A DNA stretch of 64,000 bases, from contig CBDAQM010000007.1 of assembly GCA_965199095.1 (NCBI GenBank), positions 868,001-932,000 on the forward strand, read 5' to 3'. This document shows positions 16,727 through 25,453 of the stretch, one piece after another. The notes under the pieces are model-generated. The model ran no database searches, was not told the origin of the DNA, and saw nothing but the letters and a program-made list of their open reading frames with translations. This stretch comes from LMUY01 sp965199095. Its GTDB lineage: Bacteria > Pseudomonadota > Alphaproteobacteria > Acetobacterales > Acetobacteraceae. The position numbers were made by a program, and so were the translations under genes. Position 1 is the first letter of the stretch. The number at the start of each line of letters is the position of its first letter.

Positions 16727-17905
16727 TCACCCGACGGCCGGCCGGGCGCGGTGCCGCGATCGGTAGGCGCGGATCGAGCCCGTGAGGGCGACGACCGCCG
16801 TGATCAGGACGGCGATCCACAGAAACAAGCCCGTCACGGATGCCGCCATTTGCAGCGACGAGGGCGGAGCATCCTGCGCGTCACCCACGAGAAACAACAC
16901 GAAACCCACGACGAACATGATGGCGGCGAAAGCCCACAGGCGGCCTGGCCGCGGACGCCGCCGTGGTTGTCTCGGGGCAGGTGCGATGTCGGCGCTTACG
17001 GGCGCGGCCATCCTGGGTAGGGGTGCGAGCAGCGCCTGCAGCACCCGCATCGCATCATCCAGTTTGTCGGCTGGAACCGGGGCCAGCATCTGGCTCTGCA
17101 TGTTCGCGAGCGCCCCACCCGCCGCGACGCTGCCGCCGGCGAGCGACGCCACGGTAAGGACGGCGCCAGCGGCTTGGACCACCTGGCCGGTCCCGATCGT
17201 CAGCTCCACCATGACAGGCGGCCCAGGCAGCAACCGGGCGCGTTGCAGCACCAGCATGCTGACGTTCCAAGGCTTGAAGAAGCCGCCGCAGTAGATCGCG
17301 CTGGCGCCGACCAGCACCCGCGGATTGCGGCGCAGTGTCGCGATCCGCTTGCGGAAGAACGCTTTCTGGATTTGTCGCAGGAGCCACAACGCGACCGCGG
17401 CGCAGGCTGCAACGATCGCCATGGTTTCCACGCGGGCCATGACGCTGTGGGAGGCGATCCACAGGATCATCGCGGCGATGCCTGCGGAGGGGCCGACAAG
17501 CCACAGCCAGACCAGAGCGCTGGTCTTATTGAGCCGGACAACCTCCGCCTCCACGTGCTCGTTCCATTCCGATGGCGTGAATCGCCAATCCGCCAGCAGC
17601 TCACCGCGGCGGAATTGATCGAAGATACGGTCCGTCACCCGCGCAGGCCAAAGCATGATCAGGGCCGACAGAAACAGCGCGATGGCGCCGGGGCCGCATA
17701 GCGCCAGGACCAATATGCAGCCGATGGCCGCCGATGTGTTTGCGGTCCCGGCAAACCGCGGGTCAGTGAACTGCAACAGCAGCGCAATGCTCGCGGCCAC
17801 CATAAGCACGCAACCGAGCGGCACCATGACCTGCATGGCCTGCCGGCTTGAGTTCGTGAGGGTGATCCCGTCCCAGGTGACCACCGCGGGCCGTCCTAGG
17901 GCCAT
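16727..17905 (-). CDS. multi-pass membrane protein, unknown function
   Basis: About 392 residues. Hydrophobic segments near 25-45, 60-90, 130-155, 160-180 and two close to the C-terminus (about 325-345 and 355-380) flank a central soluble part containing NPRVLVGASAIYCGGFFKPWNV and a Gly/Ala-rich region. ATG at 17905 lies 1 nt after the upstream stop; a GTG at 17914 overlapping that stop is an alternative start. No family recognised. Position and spacing indicate co-transcription with the exported LprI-like protein upstream. Confidence 0.68.
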   Translation of the reverse strand: MALGRPAVVTWDGITLTNSSRQAMQVMVPLGCVLMVAASIALLLQFTDPRFAGTANTSAAIGCILVLALCGPGAIALFLSALIMLWPARVTDRIFDQFRRGELLADWRFTPSEWNEHVEAEVVRLNKTSALVWLWLVGPSAGIAAMILWIASHSVMARVETMAIVAACAAVALWLLRQIQKAFFRKRIATLRRNPRVLVGASAIYCGGFFKPWNVSMLVLQRARLLPGPPVMVELTIGTGQVVQAAGAVLTVASLAGGSVAAGGALANMQSQMLAPVPADKLDDAMRVLQALLAPLPRMAAPVSADIAPAPRQPRRRPRPGRLWAFAAIMFVVGFVLFLVGDAQDAPPSSLQMAASVTGLFLWIAVLITAVVALTGSIRAYRSRHRARPAVG

Positions 17906-17906
17906 G

Positions 17907-18602
17907 CTACGCACCGCCGCAGCTGTGCTCGGAATCCGGCAGCCACCAGGACGCGCGGGTCCGCAGGTCGGTTGCGGCGTAGGTACGCCCGCGCACGTCG
18001 CCGGGTGGGCAGTGGCGCGGGATCGAGGTGAGGCACACCACGACGTCGTCGCCGCGCTGCGAACTCAGCAGCGGTTCTTCCCGCTCGTACGACACCTGGG
18101 ATCCCCCATTGGTGAATACGATGGCGGTGCCGCTGTCGAAATCGCTGCTGGTCGGCGGGTGACCGGGATCGAGCCGTGGCGTCACCCGCGCCACCGTGGT
18201 GCGCACACACTGCCCGATCGATTTCGGGATCGTGCCTGACTGCAGTGCGTCACTGCCTGCAATGGCCGTCGCACTCGCCCAAACCGGGATGGCTATTTTT
18301 GATCCGCGATCCTGATACGTCCCGATAACGGCCACGTAGCTGGCCATGATGCACGCCGTGGCGGCGCCGCAGGCCCTGCGATCAGCCAGGAAGTCACGGG
18401 CGATCGGCATGATCTCGGCCGGGCCTGCAACCTGACGCACCCGGCTGAACGCCTCGCCGGCGATCGAGTCCAGTTGCGACAGTTGCGGGTCGGCACAGAC
18501 GGCACGTTCATCCGGCGTGGAGGCCCGGCCGCAATCGAAGCTGGCGGCCTTGGCCCCAAGCGATAGCGTGACGAACGTCAGGAGAATGAGCAGGTGCCTC
18601 AT
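17907..18602 (-). CDS. secreted protein with LprI-like N-terminal motif
   Basis: 231 residues with signal peptide MRHLLILLTFVTLSLGAKA. The mature start SFDCGRASTPDERAVCADPQLSQLDSIAGEAF is the C-x(n)-C pattern of lysozyme-inhibitor LprI-like/DUF1311 proteins. The remainder, with further cysteines (CGAATACI, CVRTTV, VVCLTSIPRHC, HSCGGA), is not recognised. Probably periplasmic and disulfide-bonded. The motif is common in exported proteins of many functions, so I do not claim lysozyme inhibition. Confidence 0.72.
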   Translation of the reverse strand: MRHLLILLTFVTLSLGAKAASFDCGRASTPDERAVCADPQLSQLDSIAGEAFSRVRQVAGPAEIMPIARDFLADRRACGAATACIMASYVAVIGTYQDRGSKIAIPVWASATAIAGSDALQSGTIPKSIGQCVRTTVARVTPRLDPGHPPTSSDFDSGTAIVFTNGGSQVSYEREEPLLSSQRGDDVVVCLTSIPRHCPPGDVRGRTYAATDLRTRASWWLPDSEHSCGGA

Positions 18603-18626
18603 CGTGTATCTCCGTTCAGGAAAAAA

Positions 18627-19067
18627 TTAAATTCGTTCGTAGGTTTCGCGGAAGATGTCGTCGCACACGACACCGGAGCTGCCATCCTCGTACTGCAACA
18701 GCCAGTCGCCGGCGCGGCCATGCAAGATGTCGTCGTGTCGGCCTGCCGGCACCGTCATGACCGTGCGAAGCCGCAGGGCCAGCGCCGTCACCGGATGTTT
18801 GACATAGACGCCCGGCTGGCCTGCTTTGGTCGGTGCGACCGGGTCGTAGGATGCGGCGAACGCCTCTTGCCGGACCGGCCATCGTTCGCCGTGGACCCCG
18901 GTCAGAATTGCGTCGCCGGCTGCGTGCCGAACCGGGCCCTCCAATGTATCGACGGTGCCGTCCGACTCGGCAAACCAGACGCTCACAGCAACCGGTCGTT
19001 TGCGGACCCGGCATGCGCCTGCCTCGGTGGCCAGGTCCGGGGGCGGCGAGGCTGGCCCGGCGGTCAT
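18627..19067 (-). CDS. PGDYG-like small protein coupled to the large nSTAND gene
   Basis: 146 residues, no signal peptide. Residues about 20-75 (CRVRKRPVAVSVWFAES, then GDAILTGVHGERWPVRQEAFAASYDPV) match the phage/bacterial PGDYG-type pattern in which an RK-P-V-x-V strand is followed by GDWIVTGVxGExWP and a late YEPV. The second half repeats a similar logic (RAGDWLLQYEDGSSGVVCDDIFRETYERI), suggesting two copies of the fold. Its ATG overlaps the nSTAND stop by 4 bp, so the two are translationally coupled. Function unknown; an accessory or immunity role would be a guess. Confidence 0.65.
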   Translation of the reverse strand: MTAGPASPPPDLATEAGACRVRKRPVAVSVWFAESDGTVDTLEGPVRHAAGDAILTGVHGERWPVRQEAFAASYDPVAPTKAGQPGVYVKHPVTALALRLRTVMTVPAGRHDDILHGRAGDWLLQYEDGSSGVVCDDIFRETYERI

Positions 19068-22000
19068 TGGACTTTCCCCAGACCGGCGATATCGCGGTCG
19101 AAAAAGCTGAGGTCACTGGGATAGGTCGTGTTTGAGGGGAACAGGCGGATCAACGTAACGATGATGTCCCGGCCTTTCTGGAAGTTCGCAAGCGCGTCGT
19201 CATGCGCGTCCTCACGCGACAACACGGAACCGATGCGCCAATAGATCGCGGCCAGATCGTGCTGCCAGTCGGCATTGCTGGGATCAGACTGCGCGAGCGT
19301 GGCCATGATCGCCAGGGAGGATTGGAAGCGGGCTAAGGCCGCACCGAAATCACCCTGTTGGAGCTGTACGTCGCCGACGTTGTTGGCAGCGATCGAAAGC
19401 TCCCGTTGCGCTGTGGCATTTGCGCTGTTGGCAGCAGCAAGTCGCGCGAACACGTCATAGCCGGATTGGAAGCTTGCCAACGCGGCCGGCAGATCCTGCA
19501 GCCGGACCTGCAGGGCGCCGACCGTGGTGTAGGCTTGCGCAAGGTCGTGCTGCGTCCCGGCGCCGCCTGGATCATCGGCGGCGAGATGCCGCCGGACAGC
19601 CAAGGCGGACTGCTCGTTCTGCAAGGCGTGCGCCGGATCATTCTGGTTCAGCTCGGTGTCCGCCAGCCTTACATAGGCGTTCGCAAGGTCGCGCTGGGCG
19701 CCCGAATCTGCGGCATTCGCCTTCGCGAGCTGGGTCCGGATATCCACGGCCGCCTGGTAGCTTGCCAACGCGGCGGGAGCGTCATCCAGGTACGATTGGA
19801 GGCTGCCGATCAGCGTGTCATGCAATGCCAGTTCGCGCTGCCAGGCGGCGTTCGTCGGCGCCTTGGCTGAAAGCTGTTCCCGCACCGTCCGCGCAGCCAG
19901 TAAGCTCTTCAGCGCAGCCGGGAAATCGTCAAGATCGACGTCGAGCGTCCCGGTCTTCTCCTCGCTTTCCGCAAGGTCATGCTGAGCGTCGAGGTCGCCC
20001 GGCGCTGCCGCGGCCAATTGGGCGCGGATCGCCGACGCCGCCTCTTGGCTCGCCAGCGCTGCTTTATAGTCGTGCAGGGCAGATTGTGCATCGGCAACCC
20101 GCTCGTTCGATAAGGCCAGGTTGCGTTGCCGTGTTGGATCCGCCGGCGCTGCCTCGATGAGGCGCTTGCGCATGGCAAGCGATTCTTTAGCGTTAACCAG
20201 CGCCGCGGCGGCGTTGCCTTGGCTCAACTGCATACTGCCGACCAGGTTATCCAGCAGGGCAAGCTCGTTCTGGCGAACCGGGTTGGTGGGGTTCGCGGCG
20301 ACGAGCCTGCTTTTGATCTCGTATGAGGCCTGGAACTCGGCGAACGCGGCCGTGGTGTCGCCCTGCTGGAAACGCACTCTGCCGACATTTTCATGCAAAT
20401 TGGCAAGCTCATGCTGACGGTCGGCGTTCGTCACGTCCAAGCCGGCCATCTTGATGCCGATCGCCAGGGCCGCCTGGTAGCTCGCCAGCGCCGCGGTCAG
20501 GTCGTGCTGCGCCGCCTGTACGTCGCCGAGCCCAGCCTCGGATGTCGCGAGCTCCTGCTGCCAGGCACCGTTTGCCGGGTCCGTCGCGGCGAGCCGCGAC
20601 GAGATCGCGGCGGAGGCTTGGTAGCTTGCCAGCGCGGCAGGCAGATCGCCCTGGATGCGTTGGGCATTCCCGATGTCCCGAAGCGAGTCCGACAGGTCTG
20701 ACTGAAATCCGGTATTGCTCGGATCAGTCCTGGCGAGGCGGTCCCGGATCGCCCGAACGGCCTCGTAGCTTGCCAACGCCGCCGGCACGTCACCCTGCGA
20801 AAGCTGGATGGTTGCAATCCTGGAACGAGTATAGGCTGCGTTGCGCTGACGGAACGTATTTCCCGGGTCCATCCGGGCAAGCGCGTCACTGATCGCGAAC
20901 GACGCCTGGTAACTTGCCAAGGCCGCCGGTTGGCTGCCCTGCGCCGCCTGTACGTCGCCGATGCGCTCATTGGCCACCGCCACGTCACCTTGGGCGTCGG
21001 CGTTCGCCGGATCGGCCTCGACGACATGCTTGCTGATCGCGAGGTCCGCCTCGTAGTGCGTGAGGGCCGTCGGGAGGTCACCTTGCGACCGGATGACGTC
21101 ACCAACCTCCTGCTGCAACATTGCGGCGGTCAATTGCCAGTGGGCGTTTCCCGGATTTTCTTGTGAGTAATCTTGGGCAAGCTTGAGTGCGTCCTGGTAG
21201 TACATCAGCTCCGACGCAAGATCGCCTTTCATCCCGTATGTCTGCGCCTGCCCCAGGAACACGTTGAGGAAGTCCCCCGCGTAGTCGTAGTTGTCCGCTT
21301 TAAACAGCTTCACGTAGATGGCGGACGAAGCCCGGAAGCTTGTCAGCGCCCCCGCCATGTCGCCTTGCACGCGCAACGCGTCGCCGATTGCCGCGTCGGC
21401 CAACGCGAGCCCGTGCTGGAAGGCAGAATTGTCCGGGTCGGTGGTCAGAAGCGACTGGGCCACACCTTGCGCCTGCTTTGCCGTTGCAAGCGCGCTGTTG
21501 GTGTCACCGAGCGTACGCAGGGTTCGCGACGTCTCGACCAGCGCGTCAGCTTGGCTGGCGCGCAAGGCGGGCGCGGTTTCGCCGGATGCGAGCAGTTGGT
21601 CCTGCAGTCCGCGCGCCCGGTCCAGGATGTCTTTGACCGTCGCAACCGGCACGCCCACCACGTAGCTGAACTTGTCTGCCAAATCGAAGACCAGGCTGTT
21701 TGCGGTTTGCGTCGCGAGGGTGAGGCTGCGTTGGGCGCGGTCGCGCTGTTGGCCGGCTTCGTGCCACTCCCACCCGGCCAGCACCGCCAGCACCAGCGCC
21801 GCCGCCAGGCCCGCCAGCGTGCGCCGGGCGGTGCGGCGGCGGGCGGCCGCCAGCGCCTCGGCATCGCGGATGCGGCGTTCCTGTTCTTGGCGCTCGCGGT
21901 CGCGCCGCGCCGCATCCGCCGCCGCTGCCTCGGCGATGAACGCCCGCATGTCGGCCGGCAGGTCCGCCCCGAACCGCGCCAGCAGGCCCTGAGCGCCGTC

Positions 22001-23941
22001 CAGCAGCGCCGGCGACAGGTCCAGATGCCCGGGTTTCGCCGCGGCGTCCGCCTCCGACCAGCTCCGCACCAGCGGCGTCAGCGTGTGCCGCACCCGGATC
22101 AGCGACGCCGTCTCCGCCACGATCGCCACCGCCTGCGGCCAGATGCGCAGCAGCGCCTCGTGCACCGGGCGCACCAGCGGGCGCTCGCCGTCCCCCTCCG
22201 CGGTCAGCAGCCGCTTGGCCACGAACGCCTCCACCAGCGCCGCACGCGCCGGGCCCGTCTCGAAGCCGCGCCGGTCCAGCGCCGCCGCCACCGGCGCCGC
22301 AGCCCCCGTCCGCGGGTCGGTCGACACGTCCGACACCAGCCCGGCCACCAGGGCCGGCAGCTCCGCCCGCGCCGCCGCGTCCAGCGTGCCCAGCGCCTCG
22401 TTCGCCGTCTCCGTCACCGCCGCGTCCATGCCGCTGTAGTCGGCGAACCGCAGCACCCCGTCGCCGCGACCCGCCTCCGCCGCATACAGCCGCGCCAGGC
22501 TCACCTGCAGCAGCGGCAGCGCGTCCCCGCCGCGCGCGTCGGCCACCAGCCGCGCCGCCAGCGAGCGGCCGTCCGTCTCCTGGAACGCCAGCGCCGGGTG
22601 GCAGACCGCCACCGGGCGGGTGACGATCTCCTCCAGCTCCGCCGCCGAGGGCGGCACCAGGTCCAGCGTGGCGCCGTCCTCCCGCAGCGCCACCAGCGCC
22701 TCGCTGCCCTGGAAGTCAGCGTAGGCGTCGCTGCGCAGCGCCATCACCACCGTGGCCAGGCGCTGCCGCACCATCGCCGCCAGCAGCACCGCCAGTGCCG
22801 CGGCCATCTCCGGCGTCGCCTCGCTGAACAGCCGCTCCGCCTGGTCGATGCCCAGCGCCAGCCGGGCCGGACGCGGCGCGTCGAACCCGGCCTGTTGCTG
22901 GCGCTGCACCGCCACCCGCTCCAGCGCGTCGCGCAGCGGCGCCAGCGCGATCTCCGGGTCGCCCGCCATCTGGCGGGCCAGCATCTCCCGCGTGCGGAAC
23001 GTGCCGGCCCGCAGCTCCGCCCCCAGCGTCGCGTCGGCGAACAGCGCGTCGGCCAGCGCCGCGAACGGCGCCGCACCCGGCGTCAGCACCGCCACCCGCC
23101 AGGCATCCACCTCCGGGATCGTGCCCGGCAGCACCAGCCGTGGCAGCAGCCCGGCACGCAGCAGCGAGGACTTGCCCGACCCGCTCGCCCCGATCAGCAG
23201 CAGGAACGGCGCACGCCCGGCCCGCTCCGCCTCCGCCAGCCGCGCCGTCGCCTGGCCCAGCGCCGCGTCGCGGCCGAAGAACACCCGGCCGCGATCCGCC
23301 TCGAACGCCGCCAGCCCGGGAAAAGGCGAGCCGTGCAGCACCCGGTCCCACACCGGGCCCTGCGCCAGGTAGCCGCGCTGCGCCAGCCACTGGCGCAGGC
23401 AGTCCTCCACCTTCTGCGCAAAGTCGTCCGTCGAGGTGTAGGTCTGGAACGCCGCCAGGAACTCGCCCGACTGGGTGCGGAACCAGGTGTCGAAGAACTG
23501 CTTCAGCCGGCCCCACTGCGCCTCGACCTCGGCGCGGTCCGGCGCGTCCAGCCCGACTGACGGCGCGTCCGGGTAGCGGAACACATACACGTCGGGCACC
23601 CGCTTGCCGGCGCGGCGCACCTCCATGGCGGAGAGGATCTCGTACGCCGTGCCGCTGGGATACGGCTCGCCCGAGGGCAGCGGCGGAAAGGCCGCCGGCA
23701 GCGGCGTGCCCAGCCGGCCGCGGAACACCGCGACCACCACGTCGCACTCGGCCGCCTCCGGGATCTGGCGCTGGAAGGTCTCGTGCGCCGAGTAGTAGCT
23801 CAGCTCCCACCGCACCGTCTCGATCCGCACGCGGCCGGCGAACTCCGCGTTCAGCCGTTCGACCACCAGGTCGATCCGACGCCGCTCCCCAGACACGTCA
23901 CCCGGGGACGACACAAAAAGCCGAAGCACAACCTCGCTCAT
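19064..23941 (-). CDS. giant DUF4062-nSTAND-TPR protein, long paralogue
   Basis: 1625 residues. Same N-terminal design as its paralogue: DUF4062 (1-120), nSTAND1 NTPase with GASGSGKS (251-258), charged coiled-coil, one transmembrane segment (about 715-735). It then carries about seventeen TPR-like units of about 46 residues (typical unit: ALASYQAAxAIxxxLAxxDPxN...LGDVQxAQGDL), against seven in the shorter copy. STAND family members are ligand-triggered switches whose C-terminal repeats sense the trigger; the tail after the single membrane segment may lie on the opposite face from the NTPase. Upstream gap to the subtilisin-like gene is 95 bp; the PGDYG-like gene follows with overlap. Confidence 0.9.
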   Translation of the reverse strand: MSEVVLRLFVSSPGDVSGERRRIDLVVERLNAEFAGRVRIETVRWELSYYSAHETFQRQIPEAAECDVVVAVFRGRLGTPLPAAFPPLPSGEPYPSGTAYEILSAMEVRRAGKRVPDVYVFRYPDAPSVGLDAPDRAEVEAQWGRLKQFFDTWFRTQSGEFLAAFQTYTSTDDFAQKVEDCLRQWLAQRGYLAQGPVWDRVLHGSPFPGLAAFEADRGRVFFGRDAALGQATARLAEAERAGRAPFLLLIGASGSGKSSLLRAGLLPRLVLPGTIPEVDAWRVAVLTPGAAPFAALADALFADATLGAELRAGTFRTREMLARQMAGDPEIALAPLRDALERVAVQRQQQAGFDAPRPARLALGIDQAERLFSEATPEMAAALAVLLAAMVRQRLATVVMALRSDAYADFQGSEALVALREDGATLDLVPPSAAELEEIVTRPVAVCHPALAFQETDGRSLAARLVADARGGDALPLLQVSLARLYAAEAGRGDGVLRFADYSGMDAAVTETANEALGTLDAAARAELPALVAGLVSDVSTDPRTGAAAPVAAALDRRGFETGPARAALVEAFVAKRLLTAEGDGERPLVRPVHEALLRIWPQAVAIVAETASLIRVRHTLTPLVRSWSEADAAAKPGHLDLSPALLDGAQGLLARFGADLPADMRAFIAEAAAADAARRDRERQEQERRIRDAEALAAARRRTARRTLAGLAAALVLAVLAGWEWHEAGQQRDRAQRSLTLATQTANSLVFDLADKFSYVVGVPVATVKDILDRARGLQDQLLASGETAPALRASQADALVETSRTLRTLGDTNSALATAKQAQGVAQSLLTTDPDNSAFQHGLALADAAIGDALRVQGDMAGALTSFRASSAIYVKLFKADNYDYAGDFLNVFLGQAQTYGMKGDLASELMYYQDALKLAQDYSQENPGNAHWQLTAAMLQQEVGDVIRSQGDLPTALTHYEADLAISKHVVEADPANADAQGDVAVANERIGDVQAAQGSQPAALASYQASFAISDALARMDPGNTFRQRNAAYTRSRIATIQLSQGDVPAALASYEAVRAIRDRLARTDPSNTGFQSDLSDSLRDIGNAQRIQGDLPAALASYQASAAISSRLAATDPANGAWQQELATSEAGLGDVQAAQHDLTAALASYQAALAIGIKMAGLDVTNADRQHELANLHENVGRVRFQQGDTTAAFAEFQASYEIKSRLVAANPTNPVRQNELALLDNLVGSMQLSQGNAAAALVNAKESLAMRKRLIEAAPADPTRQRNLALSNERVADAQSALHDYKAALASQEAASAIRAQLAAAAPGDLDAQHDLAESEEKTGTLDVDLDDFPAALKSLLAARTVREQLSAKAPTNAAWQRELALHDTLIGSLQSYLDDAPAALASYQAAVDIRTQLAKANAADSGAQRDLANAYVRLADTELNQNDPAHALQNEQSALAVRRHLAADDPGGAGTQHDLAQAYTTVGALQVRLQDLPAALASFQSGYDVFARLAAANSANATAQRELSIAANNVGDVQLQQGDFGAALARFQSSLAIMATLAQSDPSNADWQHDLAAIYWRIGSVLSREDAHDDALANFQKGRDIIVTLIRLFPSNTTYPSDLSFFDRDIAGLGKVQ

Positions 23942-23965
23942 GACAGCCTCCCGACAGGCGCGAGC
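21690..23965 (-). repeat. direct repeat B: shared 5' part of the long nSTAND gene
   Basis: Partner of 12474-14749, same orientation, about 9.2 kb away. Homologous recombination between the copies would delete the intervening patatin, membrane, exported and PGDYG-like genes and fuse the short TPR tail or the long one to a single sensor body. Confidence 0.9.
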
Positions 23966-24036
23966 CGCTCGTCTACCGCGGTCATGCCCGGGCCGATCTG
24001 AAGCGCTTCACCCGGCCCGGCGGCAACGCTCACCGC

Positions 24037-24831
24037 CTACGCGGTCTGGCCGCCATCATGCGCGCCGGAGGAGAGCAGGCTTAGGACCAGCCTTGCCTCG
24101 AATGCAGCGAGGCCTGGATAGACCGACAGCACGCGCGCCAGCAGCCCGGTCACGTGAGGGCACGCAAAGCTGGTGCCGGTGAACAACTGGCTGCCGCCCC
24201 CGGGCGCCGGCGCCTCGACATAGACGCCGCGGGCGGAGAGTTCGATCGGGCCGCCGTAATCGTAACGGACGACCGTTGCATCGTCGAACCCCTCCATGTT
24301 GACCGACAGCACCGACGAGAACTGCGCCGGATACGCGGTGCGGCCCTGGTTGTTCGCCGCCGCCACGATGATCCTGCCCTCGTAGAACGCCCGGTCCGTC
24401 AGCGCGCCGAGCCGCGCCGTGATCCGTGCATCGGTCGTGCCGAGGCTCATGTTGATCACGTCGTAACCCTGGTCGAGCGCAAAGGTCAGCCCGGCGACGA
24501 GCTGGTCCGCCGTACCGCGCGAGTCGCTGCCGATCACCTTGACGCTGTAAATTTCAGCCTCGGGCGCCAACTGCAAGACGATGCCGGCGCAGGCGGTGCC
24601 GTGACCGATGCCGTCCGTCGGCTGGGCCTTGACGCAGCGCGACCCCATGCGGTCGGTGACGACGTCGAACTGCGCCCGCAACTGGCTTGCGAACACTGGG
24701 TGCTTGCCGTCGACGCCGCTGTCGAGCACGGCGACCCGGACGCCCTTACCGCGCCCGGTGTGGAGCGCCTCTCGGAGGCGTTCGACGTCCACGACCTGCC
24801 GCAGCGTGGAAAGATGCTCACCGGGCGCCAT
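24037..24831 (-). CDS. compact subtilisin-like serine protease (S8)
   Basis: 264 residues, the catalytic domain alone: Asp37 in VAVLDSGVD, His77 in GIGHGTACAGI, oxyanion Asn160 in AAANNQG and Ser221 in TGTSFACPH. No signal peptide and only about 30 residues precede the core, so it is probably cytoplasmic and lacks a classical propeptide. It starts 1 nt after the GAF gene stop. In this context it could remove a peptide leader or act as a toxic effector under the nSTAND protein; both are inference. Catalytic residues appear complete. Confidence 0.9.
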   Translation of the reverse strand: MAPGEHLSTLRQVVDVERLREALHTGRGKGVRVAVLDSGVDGKHPVFASQLRAQFDVVTDRMGSRCVKAQPTDGIGHGTACAGIVLQLAPEAEIYSVKVIGSDSRGTADQLVAGLTFALDQGYDVINMSLGTTDARITARLGALTDRAFYEGRIIVAAANNQGRTAYPAQFSSVLSVNMEGFDDATVVRYDYGGPIELSARGVYVEAPAPGGGSQLFTGTSFACPHVTGLLARVLSVYPGLAAFEARLVLSLLSSGAHDGGQTA

Positions 24832-24832
24832 G

Positions 24833-25453
24833 CTATGCGGCCCGGTTCTGCAGGAGGGAGCTCGCCAGGTTGTGCACCATTTGCCGCTCGGGTCCGGTCA
24901 GCGCCGCCAGATCGGTGAGCAGGTCCGGGTCAAGCGCATCGGCGCCGTCCTCCGGCCCATCGTCACCAAGCCGTGCCAGCAGGGTGATGGATTGCGCCAT
25001 GCCCTGCGCCGCATCCGCGGCCTGGCGCAGCTCGGCCATGTCAAACGGGCGCGGGGCGGTTCCCGTCGGCCGGTTCACCAGCGTGACCACGCCCACCACG
25101 GACTGGCCGTGGATCGGTATCGCGGCGAACTCGTGCGTTTGGAGGCCGACATGCTGGTCGACCGCCTTGTTATGGGCCTGCTGGCTCGCCGCATCGGCGA
25201 AGGCGATGGTCTGCCCGGTCCGGTAGGCCAATCCCGTGAAACTCGCACTGACTGGGACGACCGGCGCGGCCGGCCCCATCAGGGCCGCGTTGCTCGATGC
25301 GAAGAAGATCAACGCGTCCTCGCCCTTGGGAAGCAGGATGGAGGATTCGGCGGCGCCGACGGCCTGGCACAACTCCGCAAGGGCACGCGCCAGTTCGGTC
25401 CGGGTGACGGCCAGGATCCGGGCCGCAATCGCGTCTGCCATCACGTGCGCCAT
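24833..25453 (-). CDS. GAF-domain protein
   Basis: 206 residues. A single GAF-type sensory domain (about 15-160): VGAAESSILLPKGEDALIFFAS, then VPVSASFTGLAYRTGQTIAFADA and THEFAAIPIHGQSVVGVVTLVNRP, which is the usual last strand pair. The C-terminal 45 residues are helical. No output domain is fused. GAF domains commonly bind cyclic nucleotides or other small ligands; a link with the cyclase and phosphodiesterase genes 7-9 kb away is suggested only by co-location. The start overlaps the upstream gene by 13 bp; the protease start follows within 1 nt. Confidence 0.8.
   Translation of the reverse strand: MAHVMADAIAARILAVTRTELARALAELCQAVGAAESSILLPKGEDALIFFASSNAALMGPAAPVVPVSASFTGLAYRTGQTIAFADAASQQAHNKAVDQHVGLQTHEFAAIPIHGQSVVGVVTLVNRPTGTAPRPFDMAELRQAADAAQGMAQSITLLARLGDDGPEDGADALDPDLLTDLAALTGPERQMVHNLASSLLQNRAA

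Noticed and set aside
19064..21690. Regular 138-bp periodicity, considered as a CRISPR array or tandem DNA repeat
   Set aside because: The units are degenerate TPR codons in one long frame; no constant repeat with unique spacers exists.
21173..23560. 795-codon plus-strand frame, Arg/His/Gln-rich, opposite the long nSTAND gene
   Set aside because: No start signal or family, composition typical of GC-rich antisense frames; the same shadow recurs over the repeat copy at 12179-14344.
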